From positions 5,084,001 through 5,148,000 of the forward strand of contig NZ_CP134876.1 in assembly GCF_032108445.1 (NCBI RefSeq): DNA of 64,000 nucleotides, given 5' to 3'. Source of the DNA: Micromonospora halotolerans (lineage in GTDB: Bacteria > Actinomycetota > Actinomycetes > Mycobacteriales > Micromonosporaceae). This document shows positions 52,446-60,102 of this stretch, piece by piece. Below the pieces are notes generated by a model. The model searched no databases, had not been told where the DNA came from, and saw nothing but the letters and a program-made list of their open reading frames with translations. The translations under genes were made by a program, and so were the position numbers. Position 1 is the stretch's first letter, and each line of letters opens with the position of its first letter.

Positions 52446-53200
52446 GCCCGCCCGCCGCCGTGCTGACCGGGATCGGGGTCGGACCCGGCGACCCGGAACT
52501 GCTGACGCTCAGGGCCGCGCGGCTGCTGGGCGAGGCCGACCTGGTGTTCGTACCCGTGCTGGACCGGCTCGCCGCGGACCCGGACGCGCCCGCCGGGCGG
52601 GCCGAGACCACCGTGCGCGCGCACGTGCCTGCGGACCGGCTGCGCCGGCTGCCGTTCGCCCTGGACGACCGGGGCGGGGTGACCGCCCGCCGGGAGCGGG
52701 CCTGGGACGCCGCGGCGGCGGCCGTGGTGGCCGCCGTCGACGGCGGCGCCCGGTCGGTCGCCTTCGCCACCATCGGCGACCCCAACGTCTACTCGACCTT
52801 CGGCTACCTGGCCGACGGGGTCCGGGCCCGGCGACCCGGGGTCGCGGTGCGGACCGTGCCCGGCATCACCGCCATGCAGGACCTGGCCGCCCGCGCCGGG
52901 GTGGCGCTCTGCGAGGGCCGGGAACCGCTCACCCTGCTGCCCGCCACGGCCGGCCTCACGCCGGTCGCCGACGCGCTCGCCGGCCCCGGGACCGTCGTCG
53001 TCTACAAAGGCTGGCGCCGCCACCCCGACCTGGTCGACGAGCTGCGCCGGCAGGGCCGGCTGGCCGACGCTGTGCTGGGCCGGGCGCTGGGCCTGCCCGG
53101 CGAGCGGATCGGGCCGGTGGACGCCATGGCCGGCGACCTGCCCTACCTGTCGACGCTGCTCGTCCCGGCCCGCCGGGACGGCCGGGGAGGAAAACTGTGA
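52442..53200 (+). CDS. cobI: Precorrin-2 C20-methyltransferase
   Basis: A 252-residue tetrapyrrole methyltransferase: GIGVGPGDPELLTLRAARLLGEADLVFVPV at the N-terminus, FATIGDPNVYSTFGYLADGV in the middle, VPGITAMQDLAARAGVALCEGREPLTLLPAT and VVVYKGWRRHPDLVDELRR later. The GDP and PGITA motifs and the length fit CobI/CbiL, which methylates precorrin-2 at C20 using S-adenosylmethionine. GTG 52442 overlaps the cobB stop (GTGA). CbiL and CobI differ by whether cobalt is already bound, which sequence alone does not settle. Confidence 0.9.
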   Translation: MSPPAAVLTGIGVGPGDPELLTLRAARLLGEADLVFVPVLDRLAADPDAPAGRAETTVRAHVPADRLRRLPFALDDRGGVTARRERAWDAAAAAVVAAVDGGARSVAFATIGDPNVYSTFGYLADGVRARRPGVAVRTVPGITAMQDLAARAGVALCEGREPLTLLPATAGLTPVADALAGPGTVVVYKGWRRHPDLVDELRRQGRLADAVLGRALGLPGERIGPVDAMAGDLPYLSTLLVPARRDGRGGKL

Positions 53201-54051
53201 CCACCATCGGCAAGGTCTGGTTCGTCGGGGCCGGCCCGGGCGCGGCCGACCTGCTCACCCTGCGCGCCGCCCGGGTCATCGCCGAGGCCGACGTGGTGAT
53301 CTGGGCGGCCAGCCTCGTGCACGCCGACGTGCTGGCCCACGCCCGCCCGGACGCCGAGATCGTCGACTCCTCCCAGCTGCCCATCGAGGGCGTCCGGCCG
53401 CTGTACGAGCGGGCCGCCGCCGACGGGCGGACCGTGGCCCGGATCCACTCCGGCGACCCGGCCCTGTGGGGAGCCGTGCAGGAGCAGTTCGACCTGTGTC
53501 GCGACCTCGGTCTGGCCGTCGAGGTGGTGCCCGGGGTGTCCTCGTTCACCGCGGTCGCCGCGCTGGTCGGCCGGGAGCTGACCATTCCCGAGGTGGCCCA
53601 GTCGGTGATCCTCACCCGCCTGGAGGGCGGCAAGACGCCGATGCCAGCCGGCGAGCGGGTCCGCGAGTTCGCCCGCCACGGCACCACCATGGCGCTGTTC
53701 CTTTCCGCCGCCCGCTCCGGGCAGGCCCAGGCGGAGCTGCTGGCCGGCGGCTACCCGCCGGAGACGCCGGTGGTGGTCGCCTACCAGGCGACCTGGCCGG
53801 ACGAGCTGGTCGTCCACTGTGCGCTGGGCGAGCTGGAGGCCACCGTCAAGGCGCACCGGCTGTGGAAGCACACCCTGTTCCTCGTCGGGCCGGCGCTCGC
53901 CGCCACCGGCACCCGCTCGCACCTGTACCACCCGGGGCACTTCCACACCTACCGGCGGGCCGAGCCGGGCGCCCGCGCCGCGCTGCGCCGTGCCCGCGCC
54001 GACCGGCCCGGCGACGGCCGGCCCGGTGACCCCACCGGGGACGGCCGGTGA
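53197..54051 (+). CDS. cobM: Precorrin-4 C11-methyltransferase
   Basis: A 284-residue methyltransferase: VWFVGAGPGAADLLTLRAARVIAEADVVIWAASLVHADVL, RIHSGDPALWGAVQEQFD, VVPGVSSFTAVAALVGRELTIPEVAQSVILTR, and YQATWPDELVVHCALGEL. These are characteristic of CobM/CbiF. It methylates C11 of precorrin-4. GTG 53197 overlaps cobI stop (GTGA), and its stop overlaps cbiD, so translation is coupled. The C-terminal ~30 residues after the fold are Arg/Gly/Pro-rich. Confidence 0.92.
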   Translation: MTTIGKVWFVGAGPGAADLLTLRAARVIAEADVVIWAASLVHADVLAHARPDAEIVDSSQLPIEGVRPLYERAAADGRTVARIHSGDPALWGAVQEQFDLCRDLGLAVEVVPGVSSFTAVAALVGRELTIPEVAQSVILTRLEGGKTPMPAGERVREFARHGTTMALFLSAARSGQAQAELLAGGYPPETPVVVAYQATWPDELVVHCALGELEATVKAHRLWKHTLFLVGPALAATGTRSHLYHPGHFHTYRRAEPGARAALRRARADRPGDGRPGDPTGDGR

Positions 54052-55193
54052 CGTACGCCGAGCCGCCGCTGCGCGAGCCGGACCTGCCGCGCACGGCGAA
54101 GGTCCGGCCCACCGCGCTGCGTACCGGCTGGACCACCGGCGCGTGCGCCACGGCCGCGACCAAGGCGGCGCTGACCGCACTGGTCACCGGCGAGCCGCAG
54201 CGCCAGGTGGAGATCGGCCTGCCGGCCGGCCGACGGGTCACCTTCGCGGTGGCCCGCTGCGACCTCGACCCGTCCCGCCGGGCGGAGGCCGTCGTGGTCA
54301 AGGACGCCGGCGACGACCCCGACGTCACCCACGGCGCCGAGCTGACCGCCACGGTCACCTGGCGGGACGAGCCGGGGCTGCGCCTCGACGGCGGGCCGGG
54401 CGTCGGCACGGTCACCCGGCCGGGGCTCGGCCTGGCGGTGGGCGGCCCGGCCATCAACGAGACCCCGCGCCGCATGATCGGCCAGGCCGTCGCCGAGGTG
54501 GTCGACCTCGGCGAGACCGGCGTCCGCGTGGTGATCAGCGTGCCGCGCGGCGAGATCATGGCCCGCAAGACCACGAACCGGCGGCTCGGCATCCTCGGCG
54601 GCATCTCGATCCTCGGCACCACGGGGATCGTCCGGCCCTTCTCCACCGCCTCCTGGCGGGCCAGCGTGGTGCAGGCCGTGCACGTGATGGCCGCCCAGGG
54701 CGAGCGGACCGTGGTGCTGTGCACCGGCGGGCGGACCGAGCGGGCGGCCCGGGCGCTGCTGCCGGAGCTGCCCGAGGTGTGCTTCGTCGAGGTCGGCGAC
54801 TTCACCGGCGCGGCCGTCACGGCCGCCGTCGGCGACGGGATGACCGGGGTGGTCTTCGTCGGCATGGCCGGCAAGCTGGCCAAGCTCGCCGCCGGCATCC
54901 TGATGACCCACTACACCCGGTCCAAGGTGGACCTGTCGCTGCTCGGCGCGGTGACCGCCGAGGCCGGCGGCGACCCGGACCTGGTCGCCGCCGTCACCGC
55001 GGCCAACACCGGCCGGCACGCGTACGAGCTGTGGGCGGCCGCCGGACTGCTCGGCCCGGCCGGGGACCTGCTCTGCCACCGGGTCCGGCAGGTGCTGCGC
55101 CGCTTCGCCCGGCACGCGGTCAGCGTCGACGTCGCCATGGTGGACTTCGCCGGCGAGCGGATGGTCGCCTCCTCCGGGCGGTGGGCCGCGTGA
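54048..55193 (+). CDS. cbiD: Cobalt-precorrin-5B C1-methyltransferase CbiD
   Basis: A 381-residue CbiD: LRTGWTTGACATAATKAALTALVTG at 24-48, VKDAGDDPDVTHGAELTA, GLGLAVGGPAINETPRRMIGQAV and LGILGGISILGTTGIVRP, which are the diagnostic blocks. CbiD methylates C1 of cobalt-precorrin-5B, a step of the anaerobic-type pathway. Its presence beside CobN is notable. GTG 54048 overlaps cobM; the stop overlaps cobL (GTGA). Length is normal. Confidence 0.93.
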   Translation: MTYAEPPLREPDLPRTAKVRPTALRTGWTTGACATAATKAALTALVTGEPQRQVEIGLPAGRRVTFAVARCDLDPSRRAEAVVVKDAGDDPDVTHGAELTATVTWRDEPGLRLDGGPGVGTVTRPGLGLAVGGPAINETPRRMIGQAVAEVVDLGETGVRVVISVPRGEIMARKTTNRRLGILGGISILGTTGIVRPFSTASWRASVVQAVHVMAAQGERTVVLCTGGRTERAARALLPELPEVCFVEVGDFTGAAVTAAVGDGMTGVVFVGMAGKLAKLAAGILMTHYTRSKVDLSLLGAVTAEAGGDPDLVAAVTAANTGRHAYELWAAAGLLGPAGDLLCHRVRQVLRRFARHAVSVDVAMVDFAGERMVASSGRWAA

Positions 55194-56395
55194 CCCCGAC
55201 CGTGCTCGTGGCGGGGATCGACGCCGCCGGCCGGCCGGCGCACCCCGCGCTCGTGGCGGCGCTGGCCGGCGCCGGGCTGGTCGTCGGCGCCGCCCGGCAC
55301 CTGGCCGCCGTGCCCGTGCCGCCCGGCTGCGCCACCGTCGTCCTCGGCCCGCTCGCCCCCGCCCTGGACCGGCTCGCCGCCGCCGTCACCGCCGGCACAC
55401 CCGCGGTGGTGCTGGCCAGCGGCGACCCCGGCCTCTTCGGCATCGTCCGCCGGCTCCGCGCCGCCGGCCTGCCGCTGCGGGTACTGCCCGCCGTCTCCAG
55501 CGTGGCCGCCGCGTTCGCCCGCGCCGGGCTGCCCTGGGACGGCGCCGCCGTGGTCACCGCGCACGGCCGGGACCCGCGCCCCGCGGTCAACGCCTGCCGC
55601 GCGCTGCCCGCCGTCGCGGTGCTCACCGCACCCGGAGCGGGCGCGGCCGAGCTGGGCGCCGGCCTGGCCGGCTGGGACCGCCGCCTGGTCGTCGCCGAGC
55701 ACCTCGGCACCACCGACGAGCGGGTCACCTGGACCACGCCGGCCGAGGCCGCCGCGACGGCCTGGACCGACCCGCACGTCGTGCTCAGCCTCGCCCCGGA
55801 CACCGCGCCGGCCGGGATGCGCGCCGACGACCAGCCCGCCGCCGCGCCGGCCGGGGGGTGGGCGCTGCCCGAGTCCGCGTACGCCCACCGGGACTCGATG
55901 ATCACCAAGGCCGAGGTCCGGGCCCTCGTGGTGGCCCGGCTGCGGCCCCGCCTCGGCCGTCTCGTCTGGGACGTCGGCGCGGGCAGCGGCTCGGTCGGCA
56001 TCGAGTGCGCGCTGCTCGGCGCCGCGGTGCTCGCCGTCGAACGCGACCCCGCCGCGCCGATCCGGGCCAACGCCGCCCGGCACGGCGTCGACGTGCGGGT
56101 GGTGACCGGCACGGCCCCGGCGGCCCTGGCCGGGCTGCCCGACCCGGACGCGGTCTTCGTCGGTGGGGGCGGCGTGGACGTGCTCGCCGCGGTGGCCGAC
56201 CGCCGCCCGCCCCGGGTGGTGGTCACCCTGGCCGCCCTCGACCGGGTCGCGCCGGCAGTGCACCTGTTCCGCGCCGCCGGCTACGCGGTCGACGGCTGCC
56301 AGCTCGCCGCCGCCCGCCTCGCCGACCTGCCCGGGGGCTCGCTGCGCCTGGCCGCCACCAACCCGGTCGTCGTCCTCACCGCGGAACACCGATGA
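55190..56395 (+). CDS. cobL: Precorrin-6Y methyltransferase/decarboxylase (CbiE-CbiT fusion)
   Basis: A 401-residue bifunctional protein. Residues ~1-200 are CbiE-like (VVLASGDPGLFGIVRRLRAAGLPLRVLPAVSSVAAAFARAGLPW). The second half is CbiT-like, with WALPESAYAHRDSMITKAEVRALVVARLRPRLGRLVWDVGAGSGSVGIECAL forming the S-adenosylmethionine site. It methylates C5 and C15 and decarboxylates the C12 side chain. GTG 55190 overlaps cbiD. The stop overlaps the ATG at 56392 of the next frame. Confidence 0.92.
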   Translation: MTPTVLVAGIDAAGRPAHPALVAALAGAGLVVGAARHLAAVPVPPGCATVVLGPLAPALDRLAAAVTAGTPAVVLASGDPGLFGIVRRLRAAGLPLRVLPAVSSVAAAFARAGLPWDGAAVVTAHGRDPRPAVNACRALPAVAVLTAPGAGAAELGAGLAGWDRRLVVAEHLGTTDERVTWTTPAEAAATAWTDPHVVLSLAPDTAPAGMRADDQPAAAPAGGWALPESAYAHRDSMITKAEVRALVVARLRPRLGRLVWDVGAGSGSVGIECALLGAAVLAVERDPAAPIRANAARHGVDVRVVTGTAPAALAGLPDPDAVFVGGGGVDVLAAVADRRPPRVVVTLAALDRVAPAVHLFRAAGYAVDGCQLAAARLADLPGGSLRLAATNPVVVLTAEHR

Positions 56396-56405
56396 CCGCC
56401 CACCC

Positions 56406-56412
56406 GGAGGAA
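56406..56412 (+). promoter_or_regulatory. Ribosome-binding site deciding the cbiG-cobJ start
   Basis: GGAGGAA lies five bases before GTG 56416. It argues for that start over ATG 56392, which only overlaps the cobL stop and lacks a comparable site. Confidence 0.55.
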
Positions 56413-56415
56413 CCC

Positions 56416-58263
56416 GTGACCACACCCTCGGACCTGTCGGAGCCCTGCGCGACCGGAGGCGTCGACAAGGAGCCGCTCCTGGTCGGACTCGTGGCGGCGA
56501 CCGCCGCTGGGCGGCGACATGCGCGTACCGTCGCCGCGGCCTGGCCGCACGCCCGGCTCGTGGAGGCGGGGAGCGTCGCCGACGCGCTGCGGGTCGCCTG
56601 GCGGGAGTGCGACGCGGTGGTCGCCTTCCTGGCCACCGGCGCGGTGGTCCGCATCCTCGCCCCGCTGCTCGGTGACAAGCACACCGACCCGGCCGTGGTG
56701 GTCGTCGACGAGGCGGCCCGGCACGCCGTGGCCCTGCTCGGCGGGCACGCCGGCGGCGCGAACGACCTCGCCACCGAGGTGGGCGCGCTGCTCGACGCCC
56801 GGCCGGTGGTCACCACCGCCACCGACGCGGTCGGCCTGCCCGGACTGGACACCCTCGGCTGGCCGGTGGAGGGCGCGCTGGCCGCGGTGTCCCGGGCGTT
56901 GCTCGACGGCGAGCCGGTCCGGCTGGTCGCCGACGCCACCTGGCCGCTGCCCGCCCTGCCGGAGCACGTGCACGTCGAGGTCACACCCCCGCCGGCCGGC
57001 GGAGGCACGCCGGCCGCCACCCCGACGGCGACCGGCGGACCGGCGACCCCGACGCCGACCGGGGGAGCGGCCACCGCCGGGACGGGCGAGAGCGCGGACG
57101 GCTGGCGGATCCTGGTCACCGACCGGGTCGTCCCGGTCGACGGGCGGACCGTGGTGCTCCGGCCGCCGTCCCTGGTCGCCGGGGTCGGCTCCAGCCGGGG
57201 CGTGCCCGCCGCCGAGGTGATCGACCTGCTGCGCCGGGCGCTCGCCGACGCCGGCCTCAGCCCGGCCAGCCTGCGCTGCCTGGCCAGCGTGGACCTCAAG
57301 GCCGACGAGGCGGGCATCCGGGCGGCCGCCGACGCGCACGGCGTACCCCTGGAGACCTGGCCGGCGGCGGACCTGGCGGCGGTCGACGTGCCGCACCCCA
57401 GCGAGGTGGTCCGCGCCGCGGTCGGCACGCCGAGCGTCGCGGAGGCCGCGGCGCTGCGCGGCGGCGGCACGTTGCTGGTGCCGAAGACCGCCTCGGCGAT
57501 GGCCACCGTCGCGGTGGCCCGGCACGCCCCACGCGGCCGGCTCGCGCTCGTCGGCCTCGGCCCGGGCGCGGCCGACCTGCGCACCCCGCGCGCGGTGGCC
57601 GAGCTGCGCCGGGCCGCCGTGGTGGTGGGCCTGGACCAGTACGTCGACCAGGTCCGTGACCTGCTCCGCCCCGGCACCCGGGTGCTGGCCAGCGGGCTCG
57701 GCGCGGAGGAGGCGCGAGCCCGGGCCGCCGTCGCCGAGGCCACCGCCGGCCACGCGGTCGCCCTGGTCGGCTCGGGCGACGCCGGGGTGTACGCGATGGC
57801 CAGCCCCGCCCTGGAGTACGCCGACGACCGGATCGACGTGGTCGGCGTGCCCGGGGTGACCGCCGGGCTCGCCGCGTCCGCGCTGCTCGGCGCGCCGCTG
57901 GGGCACGACCACGTCTACCTGAGCCTGTCCGACCTGCACACCCCGTGGGAGGTGATCGCGGGCCGGATCGCCGCCGCGGCCGGGGGTGACCTGGTGGCGC
58001 TGCTCTACAACCCGCGCAGCCGCACCCGCGACTGGCAGCTCGGCGCGGCGCTGGACGCCTTCGCGGCGCACCGCCCGCCGGACACCCCGGTCGGCGTGGT
58101 GCGCAACGCCAGTCGCCCCGGCGAGCGGGTGCACCTGGCCACCCTGGCCACCCTCGACCCGGCCCTGGTCGACATGTACAGCGTGGTGGTGGTCGGCAGC
58201 TCGCAGACGCGGGTGGTCGCCGGCCGGATGGTGACGCCCCGGGGGTACCGGTGGCGGTCGTGA
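56416..58263 (+). CDS. cobJ: CbiG-CobJ fusion: precorrin-3B C17-methyltransferase with cobalamin-hydrolase-type domain
   Basis: A 615-residue fusion (623 if ATG 56392 is used). The first ~355 residues are CbiG-like (LVGLVAATAAGRRHARTVAAAWP, VVAFLATGAVVRILAPLLGDKHTDPAVVVVDE, VAGVGSSRGVPAAEVIDLLRRALADAGL). A Thr/Pro/Gly/Ala stretch in the middle of that part separates its two subdomains. The C-terminal ~250 residues are CobJ/CbiH (LALVGLGPGAADLRTPRAVAELRRAAVVVGLDQYVDQ, GSGDAGVYAMASPALEY, GVPGVTAGLAASALLGAPLGHDH). It contracts the ring by methylating C17 and opens the delta-lactone. Fused cbiG-cobJ genes occur in other actinomycetes. Confidence 0.9.
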   Translation: MTTPSDLSEPCATGGVDKEPLLVGLVAATAAGRRHARTVAAAWPHARLVEAGSVADALRVAWRECDAVVAFLATGAVVRILAPLLGDKHTDPAVVVVDEAARHAVALLGGHAGGANDLATEVGALLDARPVVTTATDAVGLPGLDTLGWPVEGALAAVSRALLDGEPVRLVADATWPLPALPEHVHVEVTPPPAGGGTPAATPTATGGPATPTPTGGAATAGTGESADGWRILVTDRVVPVDGRTVVLRPPSLVAGVGSSRGVPAAEVIDLLRRALADAGLSPASLRCLASVDLKADEAGIRAAADAHGVPLETWPAADLAAVDVPHPSEVVRAAVGTPSVAEAAALRGGGTLLVPKTASAMATVAVARHAPRGRLALVGLGPGAADLRTPRAVAELRRAAVVVGLDQYVDQVRDLLRPGTRVLASGLGAEEARARAAVAEATAGHAVALVGSGDAGVYAMASPALEYADDRIDVVGVPGVTAGLAASALLGAPLGHDHVYLSLSDLHTPWEVIAGRIAAAAGGDLVALLYNPRSRTRDWQLGAALDAFAAHRPPDTPVGVVRNASRPGERVHLATLATLDPALVDMYSVVVVGSSQTRVVAGRMVTPRGYRWRS

Positions 58264-58439
58264 CCATCGGCGCCTGCCAGGGCTGCGGCGCCTGCCTGCT
58301 CACCTGCCCGACCCACGCCATCCGCCCCACCCCCGCCGGCCTGCGCGTCACCGACCGCTGCACCGGCTGCCTCGAATGCCTGGAGATCTGCCCCGTGGAC
58401 GCGATCCGCGTCGACCCCGAACCCGGAGGAGAGCGATGA
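58260..58439 (+). CDS. Two [4Fe-4S] ferredoxin-like protein
   Basis: A 59-residue protein starting at GTG 58260, which overlaps the cobJ stop (GTGA); an in-frame GTG at 58251 is an alternative. Two CxxCxxCxxxCP cluster motifs are visible: CQGCGACLLTCP and CTGCLECLEICP. It is a bacterial-type ferredoxin with no other domain. Inside the cob operon it may donate electrons to a corrin-ring reductase or assist metal handling. It could also be general, since no reductase gene is adjacent. The stop overlaps the transporter start (ATGA). Confidence 0.8.
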   Translation: MTIGACQGCGACLLTCPTHAIRPTPAGLRVTDRCTGCLECLEICPVDAIRVDPEPGGER

Positions 58440-59512
58440 CCTCGACCCCGACCGCCGTCCCCACCATCGGCAGCTGGAGCCGCGCCGAACGGGCCCGCCT
58501 CGGCGGCATCGTCTGCGCGATCGCCGCGCTGCACGTCGCCGGCGTGACCCTCTACCTCTACTGGAACCACCAGCCGGTGGCGGCCGGCGGGCTGGCCGGC
58601 GCCGGCACCCTGGCCTACGTGCTGGGGGTGCGGCACGCCTTCGACGCCGACCACATCGCCGCCATCGACGACACCACCCGACTCATGCTGCTGCGCGGCC
58701 GGCGGCCGGTCGGCGTCGGCTTCTTCTTCGCCCTCGGGCACAGCGCCGTGGTGCTGCTGCTCGCCCTCGTGGTCGGGCTCGCCTCCACCCGGCTGACCGG
58801 CGACCGGATGGCCGGCGTCCGCGAGGTCGGCGCCACCGTCGCGATCGTCACGGCGACCGGCTTCCTGCTGCTCGTGGCGGCCCTCAACGCGGTGGTGCTG
58901 GCCGGGCTGGCCCGGCTCTGGCGGCGGCTGCGCGCCGACGCGCTGGACGAGACCGAGCTGGACCTCCTGCTGCTCAACCGGGGGCTGATGCACCGGATCC
59001 TCGGGGCCCGGGCCCGCACCCTGGTCCGCTCCTCCTGGCACATGGCCCCGGTCGGCTTCCTCTTCGGGCTCGGCCTGGAGACGGCCAGCGAGGTGACCCT
59101 GCTGGCGCTGTCGGCGAGCACCGCCGCCGCCGGCGGGCTGCCCGTGCTGGCGCTGCTCACCCTGCCGCTGCTCTTCGCCGCCGGGATGTCCGCCATGGAC
59201 ACCGCCGACAGCCTGCTGATGAGCCGCGCCTACTCGTGGGCGTACCGGCAGCCGGCCCGGCGGCTCTGGTACAACCTGGCCACCACCACCATGACCGTGC
59301 TGGTCGGCGGCCTGGTCGCCAGCGTCTACCTGGCCGGGCTGCTCGCCGACCACCTCGGGCTCACCGTCCTGGCCGCGTACGCCTCGATCGCCGACCACTT
59401 CGAGCAGCTCGGGTACGCCGTGGTGGGCCTCTTCGCCCTCGCCTGGGGCGGCGCCGTGCTGCTCTGGCGGCTGCGCGGCCTCGACCGCCGCTTCGGGCGG
59501 GCGGAATCATGA
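58436..59512 (+). CDS. NiCoT family nickel/cobalt transporter
   Basis: A 358-residue integral membrane protein with about eight membrane segments. It has the family's signature RHAFDADHIAAIDDTTR (HX4DH), then FFALGHSAVVLLLALVVG and LFGLGLETASEVTLLAL. The acid/His motifs line the metal path. In this operon cobalt is the expected substrate for corrin insertion. ATG 58436 has GGAGGAGAG directly upstream and overlaps the ferredoxin stop; its own stop overlaps cobH. Cobalt versus nickel preference cannot be read here. Confidence 0.9.
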   Translation: MTSTPTAVPTIGSWSRAERARLGGIVCAIAALHVAGVTLYLYWNHQPVAAGGLAGAGTLAYVLGVRHAFDADHIAAIDDTTRLMLLRGRRPVGVGFFFALGHSAVVLLLALVVGLASTRLTGDRMAGVREVGATVAIVTATGFLLLVAALNAVVLAGLARLWRRLRADALDETELDLLLLNRGLMHRILGARARTLVRSSWHMAPVGFLFGLGLETASEVTLLALSASTAAAGGLPVLALLTLPLLFAAGMSAMDTADSLLMSRAYSWAYRQPARRLWYNLATTTMTVLVGGLVASVYLAGLLADHLGLTVLAAYASIADHFEQLGYAVVGLFALAWGGAVLLWRLRGLDRRFGRAES

Positions 59513-60102
59513 CGCGGACCGTGCATCCCATCGAGGCGGAGTCCTACCGGATCCTGCGCGGGCGGGTCGACCTGTCGCACCTGCCGCCGCTGACCCGGGC
59601 GGTCACCGAGCGGGTGGTGCACGCCAGCGCCGACCTCGACTACGTCGCCGACCTGGTCTGCGACGAGGACGGGCTGGCCGCCGGGCTGGCCGCGCTGCGG
59701 GCCGGCGCGCCGATCGTCACCGACGTGTGGATGGTCGCCGCCGGCATCACCCGGGCCGGGCGGGAGATCGTCTGTCCGGTCGCCGAGCCGGCAGCCGCCG
59801 AGCTGGGCCGCGCCGCCGGCATCACCCGCTCGGCCGCCGCGGTGCGGATCGCGTCCGAGCGGGTCGGCCCGGGCGCGGTCTGGGTGGTCGGCTGTGCCCC
59901 CACCGCGCTGGTCGAACTGATCGCGCTCGACGCGGCCCCGGCGCTGGTGGTCGGCCTGCCGGTCGGGTTCGTCGGCGCGGCCGAGTCCAAGGCGGCGCTG
60001 CGGGCCAGCGGCCTGCCCGCCGTGTCCAACGTGGGCGAGAAGGGCGGCTCCGCGGTGGCCGCCGCCGCCCTCAACGCCCTGCTGTACCTGGAGGAGAAGT
60101 GA
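59509..60102 (+). CDS. cobH: Precorrin-8X methylmutase
   Basis: A 197-residue enzyme: VHPIEAESYRILRGRVDLSHLPPLTRAVTERVVHASADLDYVADLV includes the conserved catalytic His (RVVHAS). VVGCAPTALVELIALDAAPALVVGLPVGFVGAAESKAAL is the other hallmark. It moves the methyl group from C11 to C12 to form hydrogenobyrinate or cobyrinate. Start ATG 59509 overlaps the transporter stop. Length is normal. Confidence 0.93.
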   Translation: MTRTVHPIEAESYRILRGRVDLSHLPPLTRAVTERVVHASADLDYVADLVCDEDGLAAGLAALRAGAPIVTDVWMVAAGITRAGREIVCPVAEPAAAELGRAAGITRSAAAVRIASERVGPGAVWVVGCAPTALVELIALDAAPALVVGLPVGFVGAAESKAALRASGLPAVSNVGEKGGSAVAAAALNALLYLEEK

